This document shows, in pieces, positions 26,782 through 34,247 of a stretch of 64,000 bases of DNA. The translations under genes were made by a program, and so were the position numbers. The stretch is from NCBI RefSeq assembly GCF_937958065.1, contig NZ_CALFXI010000081.1, positions 42,597 to 106,596 on the forward strand, read 5' to 3'. Every line of letters begins with the position of its first letter. Position 1 is the stretch's first letter. The notes below the pieces were generated by a model that searched no databases, was not told the origin of the DNA, and saw nothing but the letters and a program-made list of their open reading frames with translations. Origin of the DNA: an uncultured Steroidobacter sp. Its GTDB lineage: Bacteria; Pseudomonadota; Gammaproteobacteria; Steroidobacterales; Steroidobacteraceae.

Positions 26782-29312
26782 ACGGCCTCCCGTTGGCGCC
26801 GGGCGCGTTCCTCGTGCGTGGCCGGGCGGATCTGCCCGCGCTCCTGTACGAACACGACGTTGTCATCGGTGCGGTCGCTGTTCACGAAGTGGCGGAAGCG
26901 CTTCAGCGTTTGCGGGTCTTCCACGGCCTTCTTCCATTCGCACTCGTAGGTGTCGATGACGCGCGCCATATCCGCTTCGAGCTCCGCCGCGATGCCGAGC
27001 TTGTCTTCGATGACCACTTGCCTGAGATAGTCGAGGCCGCCTTCGAGATTGTCGAGCCACACCGACGTGCGCTGCAGGCGGTCGGCGGTGCGGATGTAGA
27101 ACATCAGGAAGCGGTCGATGTAGCGGATCAGGGTCTGACGATCCAGGTCGGCGGCCAGCAGGTCCGCGTGCCTGGGCTTCATGCCGCCGTTGCCACAGAC
27201 ATAAAGATTCCAGCCTTTTTCGGTGGCAATCACCCCCACGTCTTTGCTCTGCGCCTCGGCGCATTCCCGAGTGCAGCCGGACACGGCGAACTTGAGCTTG
27301 TGAGGCGCGCGCAGGCCTTTGTAGCGGTTCTCGATGTCGATGGCGTAACCGACGCTGTCCTGGACGCCATAGCGGCACCAGGTCGAGCCGACACAGGATT
27401 TCACGGTTCGCACCGCCTTGCCGTACGCGTGTCCCGATTCGAAGCCCGCATCGATCAGCTCGCGCCAGATCAGCGGCAGCTCGTGAACCTGCGCGCCGAA
27501 CAGGTCGATGCGCTGGCCCCCGGTGATCTTGGTGTAGAGGCCGTACTTCTTCGCCACCTCGCCGATGACGATCAGCTTGTCCGGTGTGATTTCACCGCCG
27601 GCGATGCGGGGCACGACGGAGTAGGTGCCGTCCTTCTGCATGTTGGCGAGGTAGTAATCGTTCGTGTCCTGAAGCGTCGCCTGGTCGCGCTTCAACACGA
27701 ATTCGTTCCAGCACGACGCCAGGATGGATGCGATGGTCGGCTTGCAGATGTCGCAGCCCATGCCGCGACCGTGCTTCGCGAGCACTTCATCGAAGGACTT
27801 GAGCTGTCCGACCCGTACCAGATGGAACAGTTGCTGACGCGAATAGCGGAAGTGCTCGCAGAGGTTGTTGTTGACGGCGACGCCCCGGCTCGCCAGTTCC
27901 GCCTTGAGGATCTGTGTCACCAGCGCCGTGCAGCCACCGCACGAAGTCGCCGCTTTGGTCGAGCTCTTCAACGCCCCGATGGTCGTGCAGCCGGCGTCAA
28001 TGGCCGAACAGATCGCGCCTTTGTTGACGTTGTTACAGGAGCAGATCTGCGCCGTCGCGGGAAGTCCCGCGACGCCCGCGCGCTTCGGCTGCTCGGAGCC
28101 ACCGAAGTTCGGCACGATCAATTCTTCGGGGCTCGACGGCAGTGGCGTGCCATCGAGCATCATATTCAGCAGCACGCCGTAATCCTCGGCATCCCCGATG
28201 AGAATGCCCCCGAGCAGACGCGTGCCGTCCTCGTTCACGACCAGCTTCTTGTAGACCTGCTTGCGCTCGTCGACGAAGGCGTACGCGCGCGAGCCGGGGA
28301 TCGAGCAATGGGGATCACCGATGGAGGCGACATCGACGCCCATCAGTTTGAGCTTGGTGCTCATGTCGGCACCGGCGAAACAGGGCTCGGCCGTATCCTG
28401 CAGGCGGGCGGCGCAAACGTTGGCCATCTGGTAGCCCGGCGCAACCAGGCCATACAGCTTGCCATTCCATAGCGCGCACTCGCCGATCGCGAAGATGTCG
28501 GGATCGGAGGTGCGGCAGTCGTTGTCGATCACGATGCCGCCGCGCTCGCCGACGTTCAACCCGCAGGCGCGTGCCAACTCGTCGCGCGGTCGAATGCCAG
28601 CGGAGAAGACGACGATATCCGCCTCGAGCGAGCTGCCGTCGGCGAATTGCAACCGATGACGGCTCTGTTCACCATCGACGATGGCTGTCGTGCTCTTGCC
28701 GGTGTGAATGCCCACTTCCATTTCGGCGATCTTTTGCCGCAGCACGCGTCCACCGACATCATCGACCTGTACCGCCATCAGCCGCGGTGCGAATTCGACC
28801 ACGTGTGTTTTCAAACCGAGATCACGCAGCGCCTTGGCGGCTTCGAGGCCGAGCAGACCGCCGCCAATCACCACGCCGACTTTGCTTTGGGCAGCTGCCG
28901 AGCGGATCGCTTCCAGATCTTCGATGGTGCGGTAGACGAAGCAGTTCGGACGGTCGCGGCCCGCAATTGGCGGTACGAAAGGATAGGAGCCCGTGGCCAG
29001 CACCAATCGATCATAGGGCAGGGTCCGGCCTTGCGCCGTGCGTACGCAGCGGGCGTCGCGATCGATCCCAATCGCCCTGTCACTCAAATGCAGCGCAATG
29101 TCGTTGCGTTCGAAGAAGTCCTCACTGACCAGCGACAGGTCAGCGGCACTCTTGCCATTGAAGAAGCTCGTGAGCTGCACGCGATCGTAAGCAGCGCGGG
29201 GTTCTTCGCAGAGCACGCTGATTTCATACGACGAGGTTGCGGCCACGAGCCGTTCGAGCAGGCGTTGCCCGACCATGCCGTTACCGATGACGACCAGCTT
29301 CTTTACAGACAT
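26778..29312 (-). CDS. nirB: NADH-dependent assimilatory nitrite reductase large subunit
   Basis: 844 residues from the ATG at 29312; a start at 29345 would add 11 residues. Domains in order: FAD/NAD(P) oxidoreductase (1-400; VVIGNGMVG and VVIGGGLLGLEAAKAL), BFD-like [2Fe-2S] domain (CSCNNVN and SCGGC), then the sulfite/nitrite reductase ferredoxin-like part and the siroheme-[4Fe-4S] domain with CVGSTWCRYG and SGCTRECAEA. It reduces nitrite to ammonium with NADH in the cytoplasm. First gene of the operon, behind a sigma-54-type promoter. Confidence 0.96.
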   Translation of the reverse strand: MSVKKLVVIGNGMVGQRLLERLVAATSSYEISVLCEEPRAAYDRVQLTSFFNGKSAADLSLVSEDFFERNDIALHLSDRAIGIDRDARCVRTAQGRTLPYDRLVLATGSYPFVPPIAGRDRPNCFVYRTIEDLEAIRSAAAQSKVGVVIGGGLLGLEAAKALRDLGLKTHVVEFAPRLMAVQVDDVGGRVLRQKIAEMEVGIHTGKSTTAIVDGEQSRHRLQFADGSSLEADIVVFSAGIRPRDELARACGLNVGERGGIVIDNDCRTSDPDIFAIGECALWNGKLYGLVAPGYQMANVCAARLQDTAEPCFAGADMSTKLKLMGVDVASIGDPHCSIPGSRAYAFVDERKQVYKKLVVNEDGTRLLGGILIGDAEDYGVLLNMMLDGTPLPSSPEELIVPNFGGSEQPKRAGVAGLPATAQICSCNNVNKGAICSAIDAGCTTIGALKSSTKAATSCGGCTALVTQILKAELASRGVAVNNNLCEHFRYSRQQLFHLVRVGQLKSFDEVLAKHGRGMGCDICKPTIASILASCWNEFVLKRDQATLQDTNDYYLANMQKDGTYSVVPRIAGGEITPDKLIVIGEVAKKYGLYTKITGGQRIDLFGAQVHELPLIWRELIDAGFESGHAYGKAVRTVKSCVGSTWCRYGVQDSVGYAIDIENRYKGLRAPHKLKFAVSGCTRECAEAQSKDVGVIATEKGWNLYVCGNGGMKPRHADLLAADLDRQTLIRYIDRFLMFYIRTADRLQRTSVWLDNLEGGLDYLRQVVIEDKLGIAAELEADMARVIDTYECEWKKAVEDPQTLKRFRHFVNSDRTDDNVVFVQERGQIRPATHEERARRQREAV

Positions 29313-29467
29313 CTTGCACCCATGACCGAGGGCCTCCGCAGGCATCGGCTCGTTTCAGATGAGGGTGGTTGGGACAGTGAGTGCGACAGGCCGCGCGGGG
29401 CGGAGGTGATTACCGGCAGTCACTGGTGCTGCGCCCGGCATTGGAGCAGCCAAGATGGGCTCGATGT

Positions 29468-29483
29468 TGCAAGCGCTATGCCA
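29468..29483 (-). promoter_or_regulatory. Sigma-54 (-24/-12) promoter of nirB operon
   Basis: Minus strand TGGCAT-AGCGC-TTGCA matches the RpoN consensus TGGCAC-N5-TTGCA at all but one position. The predicted start near 29457 gives a leader of about 145 bases before nirB. Confidence 0.75.
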
Positions 29484-29545
29484 CGATCGATCGGCGCGTA
29501 ATGCGCTGAATCTGGCGTCGTCACACGCACGGGATTGCGCAGATG

Positions 29546-29610
29546 TGGTGCGTGTCTCGCGCGCGGCGCGCTTAAAGTGGTGCGATTTGGCCGGCGCGTC
29601 CTCATGGTGC
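29546..29610 (+). promoter_or_regulatory. Candidate NtrC half-site cluster
   Basis: TGGTGC occurs at 29546-29551, 29578-29583 and 29605-29610, plus a fourth at 29424-29429 on the other side of the nirB promoter. The NtrC site is GCAC-N5-TGGTGC; the left arms here are absent or degenerate, so this is tentative. Confidence 0.3.
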
Positions 29611-29624
29611 AAGGGGCGCAGCAC

Positions 29625-29640
29625 TGGCATAGGCATTGCA
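29625..29640 (+). promoter_or_regulatory. Sigma-54 (-24/-12) promoter of nasTS
   Basis: TGGCAT-AGGCA-TTGCA, nearly identical to the promoter facing the other way at 29468-29483. The predicted start near 29651 is only about four bases before the nasT ATG, so either the mRNA is almost leaderless or translation starts later. Confidence 0.65.
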
Positions 29641-29654
29641 ATCCCATTCATTCG

Positions 29655-30260
29655 ATGCCCGATGCCAGGTCAAAAACAGAAGCCACCCTGCGCGTTCTGA
29701 TCGTCGATCAGAACGTCATGCGCGCCAGCATTCTCGAAGAGGGCTTGCGGGAAGCCGGCTATCTCAACGTGACGGTGCTGCGCGAGATGCACAACCTCAT
29801 GCGCCGCATCGTCGACATCGATCCCGAGGTCATCGTCATCGACCTGGAGAATCCCAATCGCGACGTGCTGGAGCAGATGTTCCAGGTATCGCGCGTGGTG
29901 CGACGACCCATTGCCATGTTCGTCGACCGCTCCGATACCGACATGATCGAGGCGGCGGTGGATGCCGGCGTCGGCTCCTATGTGGTCGACGGTTTGAAGA
30001 AGGAGCGAGTGAAGGCGGTGCTCGACATGGCGATCAGCCGCTTTCACGCATTCAACAGGCTGCGAGAAGAACTGGATAGCGCCCGGCAGGCGCTCGATGA
30101 ACGCAAGATCGTGGAGCGGGCCAAGGGCATCCTGATGAAGCAGCGAGGCATGAGCGAGGAGGCAGCGTATGCGCTGCTGCGGAAAGCGGCGATGAACGAG
30201 AACCGCCGGCTGAGCGAGGTGGCGCAAAGCGTCGTGACTGCATCGAGTCTGTTCAAATGA
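29655..30260 (+). CDS. nasT: ANTAR-domain response regulator NasT (nitrate antiterminator)
   Basis: 201 residues from the ATG at 29655. A receiver-like domain (LRVLIVDQN; the acidic strand end is EVIVIDLENPNRD) is followed by a coiled-coil and the ANTAR RNA-binding domain (ERAKGILMKQRGMSEEAAYA). NasT binds leader RNA of nitrate-assimilation operons and prevents termination; without nitrate it is held by NasS. The overlap with nasS and the terminator in the nrtA leader fit that model. The open frame extends upstream of 29655 without similarity. Confidence 0.93.
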   Translation: MPDARSKTEATLRVLIVDQNVMRASILEEGLREAGYLNVTVLREMHNLMRRIVDIDPEVIVIDLENPNRDVLEQMFQVSRVVRRPIAMFVDRSDTDMIEAAVDAGVGSYVVDGLKKERVKAVLDMAISRFHAFNRLREELDSARQALDERKIVERAKGILMKQRGMSEEAAYALLRKAAMNENRRLSEVAQSVVTASSLFK

Positions 30261-31417
30261 ATGATGTGACCGCCGTCGTCGGGTTCATTCCCTTGATGGA
30301 TTGCGCGCCGCTCGCGGTCGCGGCCGAGAAGGGCTTCGCGGCCGAAGAAGGCCTGGACCTGCGGCTCGTGCGCGAGACGTCGTGGGCGAATATCCGAGAT
30401 CGCGTCGTCGTCGGCCACTTCGACGCCGCGCACATGCTCGCGCCGATGGCCATCGCATCCACGCTGGGGGTGGGGCATCTCAAAGTGCCGATGGCGGCGC
30501 CGTTGTCGCTTGGCTTGGGTGGCAATGCCATTACTGTTTCTTTGCGCGTGTGGGACCTGATGGTCGCTGAAGGCGCCGCGCTCTCGGCAGGCCCACAAGC
30601 GCTGGGTGAAGCCCTGCGCAATGTGGTCCGCGCGCGCGAGCGGGCGAACAAACAACCGTTTACGTTCGCGATGGTTTATCCGTTCTCCGCGCATAACTAT
30701 GAGCTGCGCTACTGGCTCGCCGCATCGGGCATCGATCCGGATCGGGATGTGCGATTGGTGGTGATCCCGCCGCCCTTGCTCGTGGATGCGATGCGTGAAG
30801 GGCAAATCGACGGCTTCTGTGTCGGCGAACCCTGGAACAGTCTGGCCGTCTCCGTGGGCGTGGGTTGTATCGCGTTGCCGACCACTGCGATCTGGCGGTT
30901 GAGTCCCGAGAAGGTGCTGGGCTGCCGATTGGAATGGGCGCAGCGACATCCGGATCGAGTGCAGGCCCTGGTGCGCTCCTTATATAAGGCGGCGCTGTGG
31001 TGCGAGCAGCCCGAGCATCATTCGGAGCTGGCGCGCCTGCTGTCGGAGCCGCGCTTCGTCGGGGCGCCGGCTGAGATTCTGCTGCGGGGATTGTCGAATC
31101 GCTTGTGCTTGCAGCGAGGAGAGGAGCCACAAGGCCTGCCTGGGTTTTACTTGCCTGCTGAGCAGAGCGCTACGTTTCCCTGGGTGAGCCACGCGCTCTG
31201 GTTCTATTCGCAGATGGTGCGTTGGGGGCAGGTTGCTTTCCATCCAGAGCATGTGGCGCAAGTGCGGGCCACCTATCGGCCCGATCTATATCGGTTGGCA
31301 CTGGCGGAACTGACAAACATGCCCGCCGAGGATGCAAAGGTCGAGGCCCTGTTCGATGGCGTGCGCTTCGATCCGGACGATCTGCCGGCCTATCTGCAAC
31401 TGCTCGCGAGGCGCTGA
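30257..31417 (+). CDS. nasS: Nitrate sensor NasS (NrtA-like, cytoplasmic)
   Basis: 386 residues of the NrtA/CmpA nitrate-binding fold (VVGFIPLMDCAPLAVAAEKG; GEPWNSLAV). Unlike NrtA downstream, there is no signal peptide: the protein begins directly with the binding fold, so it is cytoplasmic. NasS binds nitrate and then releases NasT. ATGA overlap with nasT indicates a two-gene sensor unit. A 9-bp hairpin with a 3-base loop (31420-31440) follows the stop. Confidence 0.92.
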   Translation: MNDVTAVVGFIPLMDCAPLAVAAEKGFAAEEGLDLRLVRETSWANIRDRVVVGHFDAAHMLAPMAIASTLGVGHLKVPMAAPLSLGLGGNAITVSLRVWDLMVAEGAALSAGPQALGEALRNVVRARERANKQPFTFAMVYPFSAHNYELRYWLAASGIDPDRDVRLVVIPPPLLVDAMREGQIDGFCVGEPWNSLAVSVGVGCIALPTTAIWRLSPEKVLGCRLEWAQRHPDRVQALVRSLYKAALWCEQPEHHSELARLLSEPRFVGAPAEILLRGLSNRLCLQRGEEPQGLPGFYLPAEQSATFPWVSHALWFYSQMVRWGQVAFHPEHVAQVRATYRPDLYRLALAELTNMPAEDAKVEALFDGVRFDPDDLPAYLQLLARR

Positions 31418-31544
31418 TCGCTGCACGACCTTCGTGCAGCTACGCTCGATGTTTGCTCCCTCGCGGCCCATTGGCGTGGCACATGCGTGGGCTCCAGTGC
31501 TGCAAGTCGTTGTCTTTTCGGGGTGCTGCCTGCGGCTGTAGTGC

Positions 31545-31560
31545 TGGCACGGTCGTTGCA
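31545..31560 (+). promoter_or_regulatory. Consensus sigma-54 promoter of nrtA operon
   Basis: TGGCAC-GGTCG-TTGCA is an exact match to the RpoN consensus. The expected start near 31571 gives a leader of about 150 bases that contains the attenuator. Confidence 0.82.
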
Positions 31561-31628
31561 ATCCTGAGTGGCAACGGGACGATTCTTCGCCCCAACGATC
31601 GGTGGGCCCAACAGCGGGCCTGCCCGGC

Positions 31629-31687
31629 AACGCCGCCGACTCCAGTGCATGCCATCACCTGCACTGAAGTCGGCGGCGTTTTTTTTT
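31629..31687 (+). terminator. Leader attenuator (intrinsic terminator) before nrtA
   Basis: AACGCCGCCGACT (31629-31641) pairs with AGTCGGCGGCGTT (31668-31680); after one mismatch CAGTGCA pairs with TGCACTG; loop of ten bases; nine T follow (31679-31687). A 20-bp terminator between promoter and start codon would block nrtA unless overridden, as expected for NasT antitermination. The hairpin 31605-31620 (GGCCC, 6-base loop AACAGC, GGGCC) is a possible NasT target; known ANTAR loops have A1 and G4, and here G is at position 5. Confidence 0.85.
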
Positions 31688-31720
31688 GCTCTGTGGTTTG
31701 TTCGGGGAGAGACCGGATCC

Positions 31721-33109
31721 ATGCTGAAAGCAATGTTTCACGCCTGCCTGCTGACGACGGTGGCTGTGTTGGGCAGCACGCATGCCGCGGCCGCGGAGCT
31801 CGAGCTGGAGAAGGAACAGCTGAAGCTCGGCTTCATCAAGCTCACCGACATGGCGCCGCTCGCCATCGCTTACGAGAAAGGCTTCTTCGAGGATGAAGGG
31901 CTGTATGTGACGCTGGAGCCGCAGGCGAACTGGAAGGTCGTTCTGGATCGCGTCATCACCGGCGAGCTGGATGGCGCGCACATGCTGGCCGGACAACCGC
32001 TGGGCGCGGCGGTGGGCATCGGTACCAAGGCCGACATCGTCACCTCGTTCAGCATGGATCTCAACGGCAACGCCACCACCGTCTCGAACGAAGTCTGGAA
32101 TCTGATGAAGGCGCGCTTGCCCGTGGATGCGCAGGGCAAGCCCGTTCATCCGATCAAGGCGGACGCGCTCAAACCCGCAGTCGACGCGTTCAAAGCGGCG
32201 GGCAAGCCGTTCAAGATGGCCATGGTGTTTCCGGTTTCCACGCACAACTACGAGCTGCGCTATTGGCTGGCGGCGGGCGGATTGCACCCCGGGTTCTATT
32301 CGCCCAGCGATGTCTCCGGGCAGATCAAAGCCGATGTGTTTCTGTCCGTGACGCCGCCTCCGCAGATGCCTGCGGCGATGGAGGCGGGGACGGTCAACGG
32401 CTATTGCGTGGGCGAGCCGTGGAATCAGCAGGCCATCTTCAAAGGCGTGGGCGTGCCCATCGTGACCGATCTGGAGATCTGGAAGAACAATCCGGAAAAG
32501 GTCTTCGGTGTCACCCGCGCCTGGGCCGAGAAACATCCCAATACGCATGTCGCGCTGCTGAAGGCGCTGATCCGCGCCGGCCAGTGGCTGGACGCGAACA
32601 ATGGTGCGAATCGCAAGGAGGCGGCGCAGATCCTGTCGCGTTCCGAGTACGTCGGCGCCGACTATCGCGTGATCGCCAACAGCATGACCGGCACGTTCGA
32701 ATATGGCCGAGGCGACAAGCGCAGCGTGCCGGACTTCAACGTGTTCTTCCGATACTACGCAACATATCCGTACTACAGCGATGCCGTGTGGTTTCTGACC
32801 CAGATGCGCCGCTGGGGGCAGATTGCGCGGAGTCAGCCCGATCAGTGGTATCACGAGACGGCCAAGAAGGTGTACCTCACCGAACCGTATCGGCGCGCCG
32901 CTCGCCTGCTGATCGAAGAGAAGAAGGCGGCGCACAGCGACTTTCCCTGGGACACCGACGGCTACCGCCCGCCGAGCAAGGAGTTCATCGACGGCGTCGA
33001 GTACGACGGTCGCAAGCCGAACGAATATTTGCAAAAGCTCACGATCGGCCTGAAGCAGGGCCAGGTGATCGAGAGCGGCAACGTCACGACCAAGCAGGGA
33101 GCCACCTGA
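31721..33109 (+). CDS. nrtA: Nitrate ABC transporter periplasmic binding protein NrtA
   Basis: 462 residues from the ATG at 31721, with GGGGAGAG upstream. The N-terminal Sec-type signal (MLKAMFHACLLTTVAVLG...AAAAEL) is followed by the nitrate-binding fold (LGFIKLTDMAPLAIAYEKG; GEPWNQQAIF; DVFLSVTPPPQM). It delivers nitrate to the NrtB permease. Sequence and length distinguish it from the signal-less NasS. The stop overlaps the nrtB ATG by one base. Confidence 0.95.
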   Translation: MLKAMFHACLLTTVAVLGSTHAAAAELELEKEQLKLGFIKLTDMAPLAIAYEKGFFEDEGLYVTLEPQANWKVVLDRVITGELDGAHMLAGQPLGAAVGIGTKADIVTSFSMDLNGNATTVSNEVWNLMKARLPVDAQGKPVHPIKADALKPAVDAFKAAGKPFKMAMVFPVSTHNYELRYWLAAGGLHPGFYSPSDVSGQIKADVFLSVTPPPQMPAAMEAGTVNGYCVGEPWNQQAIFKGVGVPIVTDLEIWKNNPEKVFGVTRAWAEKHPNTHVALLKALIRAGQWLDANNGANRKEAAQILSRSEYVGADYRVIANSMTGTFEYGRGDKRSVPDFNVFFRYYATYPYYSDAVWFLTQMRRWGQIARSQPDQWYHETAKKVYLTEPYRRAARLLIEEKKAAHSDFPWDTDGYRPPSKEFIDGVEYDGRKPNEYLQKLTIGLKQGQVIESGNVTTKQGAT

Positions 33110-34236
33110 TGTCCACATCGATGCTTGCCATTCGTCGGGAGCAGGCGTCAACGGCTGCTGCACCCGGTACGCCGGAAGCGCCACGACCGCCACAGGAAGC
33201 AACGAAGCGCAGGGAGTCGTTATGGATCGAGCGGCTGTTGCGCTTGTTCACGACCGTCGGCCTGGGTTTCATCAATCCGGTCGTTCGTCTGTGCCGTGGC
33301 GAGAACCCGCGGCAGCAGGTACGTGAGCTGTGGCGACAGCTGGGCGTTCCGTTGCTCGCGATCGCCGTGTTCCTGTTCGCCTGGAGTCAGGCGTCCGGTC
33401 GCATTCAGACCAGCCTCGGGCAGATTCCCGGGCCGATCGCGGTTGCGAAGCAGGCGCGGAGCTTGTGGGAAGATCACAAGGCCGAGCGTGCGAAGGCGGC
33501 GGCGTTCTACGAGCGGCAGGAGAGGCGCAACGCCGCCAGACTGGCGAAAGATCCAAACGCCAGGATCACGCCGGTGAAGTACACCGGCAAACCGACATAC
33601 ATCGATCAGATCCTCACCAGCTTGAAGACGGTGTTCACTGGCTTTCTGCTGGCGACGCTGGTGGCGGTCCCGCTCGGCATCCTCTGTGGGCTGAGCAGGA
33701 CCGTCAACGCATCGCTGAACCTGTTGATCCAGATCTTCAAGCCAGTGTCGCCTCTGGCCTGGCTGCCGCTGGTGACCATCATCGTGAGCGCGGTGTACGT
33801 GACGGCGGATCCGCTATTCGAGAAATCGTTCCTGATCTCCTCGATCACGGTGACGCTGTGCTCGCTGTGGCCAACCTTGATCAACACCGGCGTCGGGGTG
33901 AATTCCATCGACCGGGATTTGCTCAATGTCGCCCGCGTCCTGCAGCTGAAGTGGACCACCAGGCTGTTCAAGCTGGTGCTTCCTTCATCGCTGCCGCTGA
34001 TCTTCACCGGCATGCGGCTATCGCTGGGCGTGGGCTGGATGGTCCTGATCGCGGCCGAGATGCTGGCCCAAAATCCCGGGCTCGGAAAGTTCGTGTGGGA
34101 TGAATTCCAGAACGGCAGCTCCGATTCGCTGGCGCGATTGATGGTCGCGGTGCTGACCATCGGCATCATCGGCTTTCTGCTCGATCGGATCATGCATACG
34201 GTGCAGAGCCTGCTCGACTTCGGCGTGCGGCGCTAA
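33109..34236 (+). CDS. nrtB: Nitrate ABC transporter permease NrtB
   Basis: 375 residues. An N-terminal hydrophilic extension (about 1-80) with one helix precedes a charged segment (about 115-160, KAERAKAAAFYERQERRNAA) and a BPD_transp_1 permease domain with the coupling EAA loop (LNVARVLQLKWTTRLFKLVL). The inserted charged segment between the first helix and the permease core is a feature of nitrate/bicarbonate permeases. The gene overlaps nrtA by one base. Confidence 0.93.
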   Translation: MSTSMLAIRREQASTAAAPGTPEAPRPPQEATKRRESLWIERLLRLFTTVGLGFINPVVRLCRGENPRQQVRELWRQLGVPLLAIAVFLFAWSQASGRIQTSLGQIPGPIAVAKQARSLWEDHKAERAKAAAFYERQERRNAARLAKDPNARITPVKYTGKPTYIDQILTSLKTVFTGFLLATLVAVPLGILCGLSRTVNASLNLLIQIFKPVSPLAWLPLVTIIVSAVYVTADPLFEKSFLISSITVTLCSLWPTLINTGVGVNSIDRDLLNVARVLQLKWTTRLFKLVLPSSLPLIFTGMRLSLGVGWMVLIAAEMLAQNPGLGKFVWDEFQNGSSDSLARLMVAVLTIGIIGFLLDRIMHTVQSLLDFGVRR

Positions 34237-34247
34237 GGAGCAGCAGC

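Larger units (their letters stand above)
29313..29654. other. Divergent nirB-nasT regulatory region
   Basis: 342 bases without a convincing gene. It holds two opposed sigma-54-type promoters and four copies of TGGTGC (29424, 29546, 29578, 29605), a half-site of the NtrC consensus. No intrinsic terminator was seen in the nirB leader, in contrast to the nrtA leader. Confidence 0.6.
31418..31720 (+). other. nasS-nrtA intergenic and nrtA leader
   Basis: 303 bases without a gene. In order: a perfect hairpin (GCTGCACGA/TCGTGCAGC, 31420-31440) without T-run, an NtrC-like GCAC-N5-TGGGC at 31479-31492, a sigma-54 promoter, two small leader hairpins (31576-31593 and 31605-31620), and a strong terminator 33 bases before nrtA. 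Confidence 0.7.

Noticed and set aside
26793..28472. 559-codon frame antisense to nirB
   Set aside because: Shadow of nirB; no domain.
31420..31440. Terminator of nasS
   Set aside because: Strong 9-bp stem, but no T-run after it; kept only as a hairpin.
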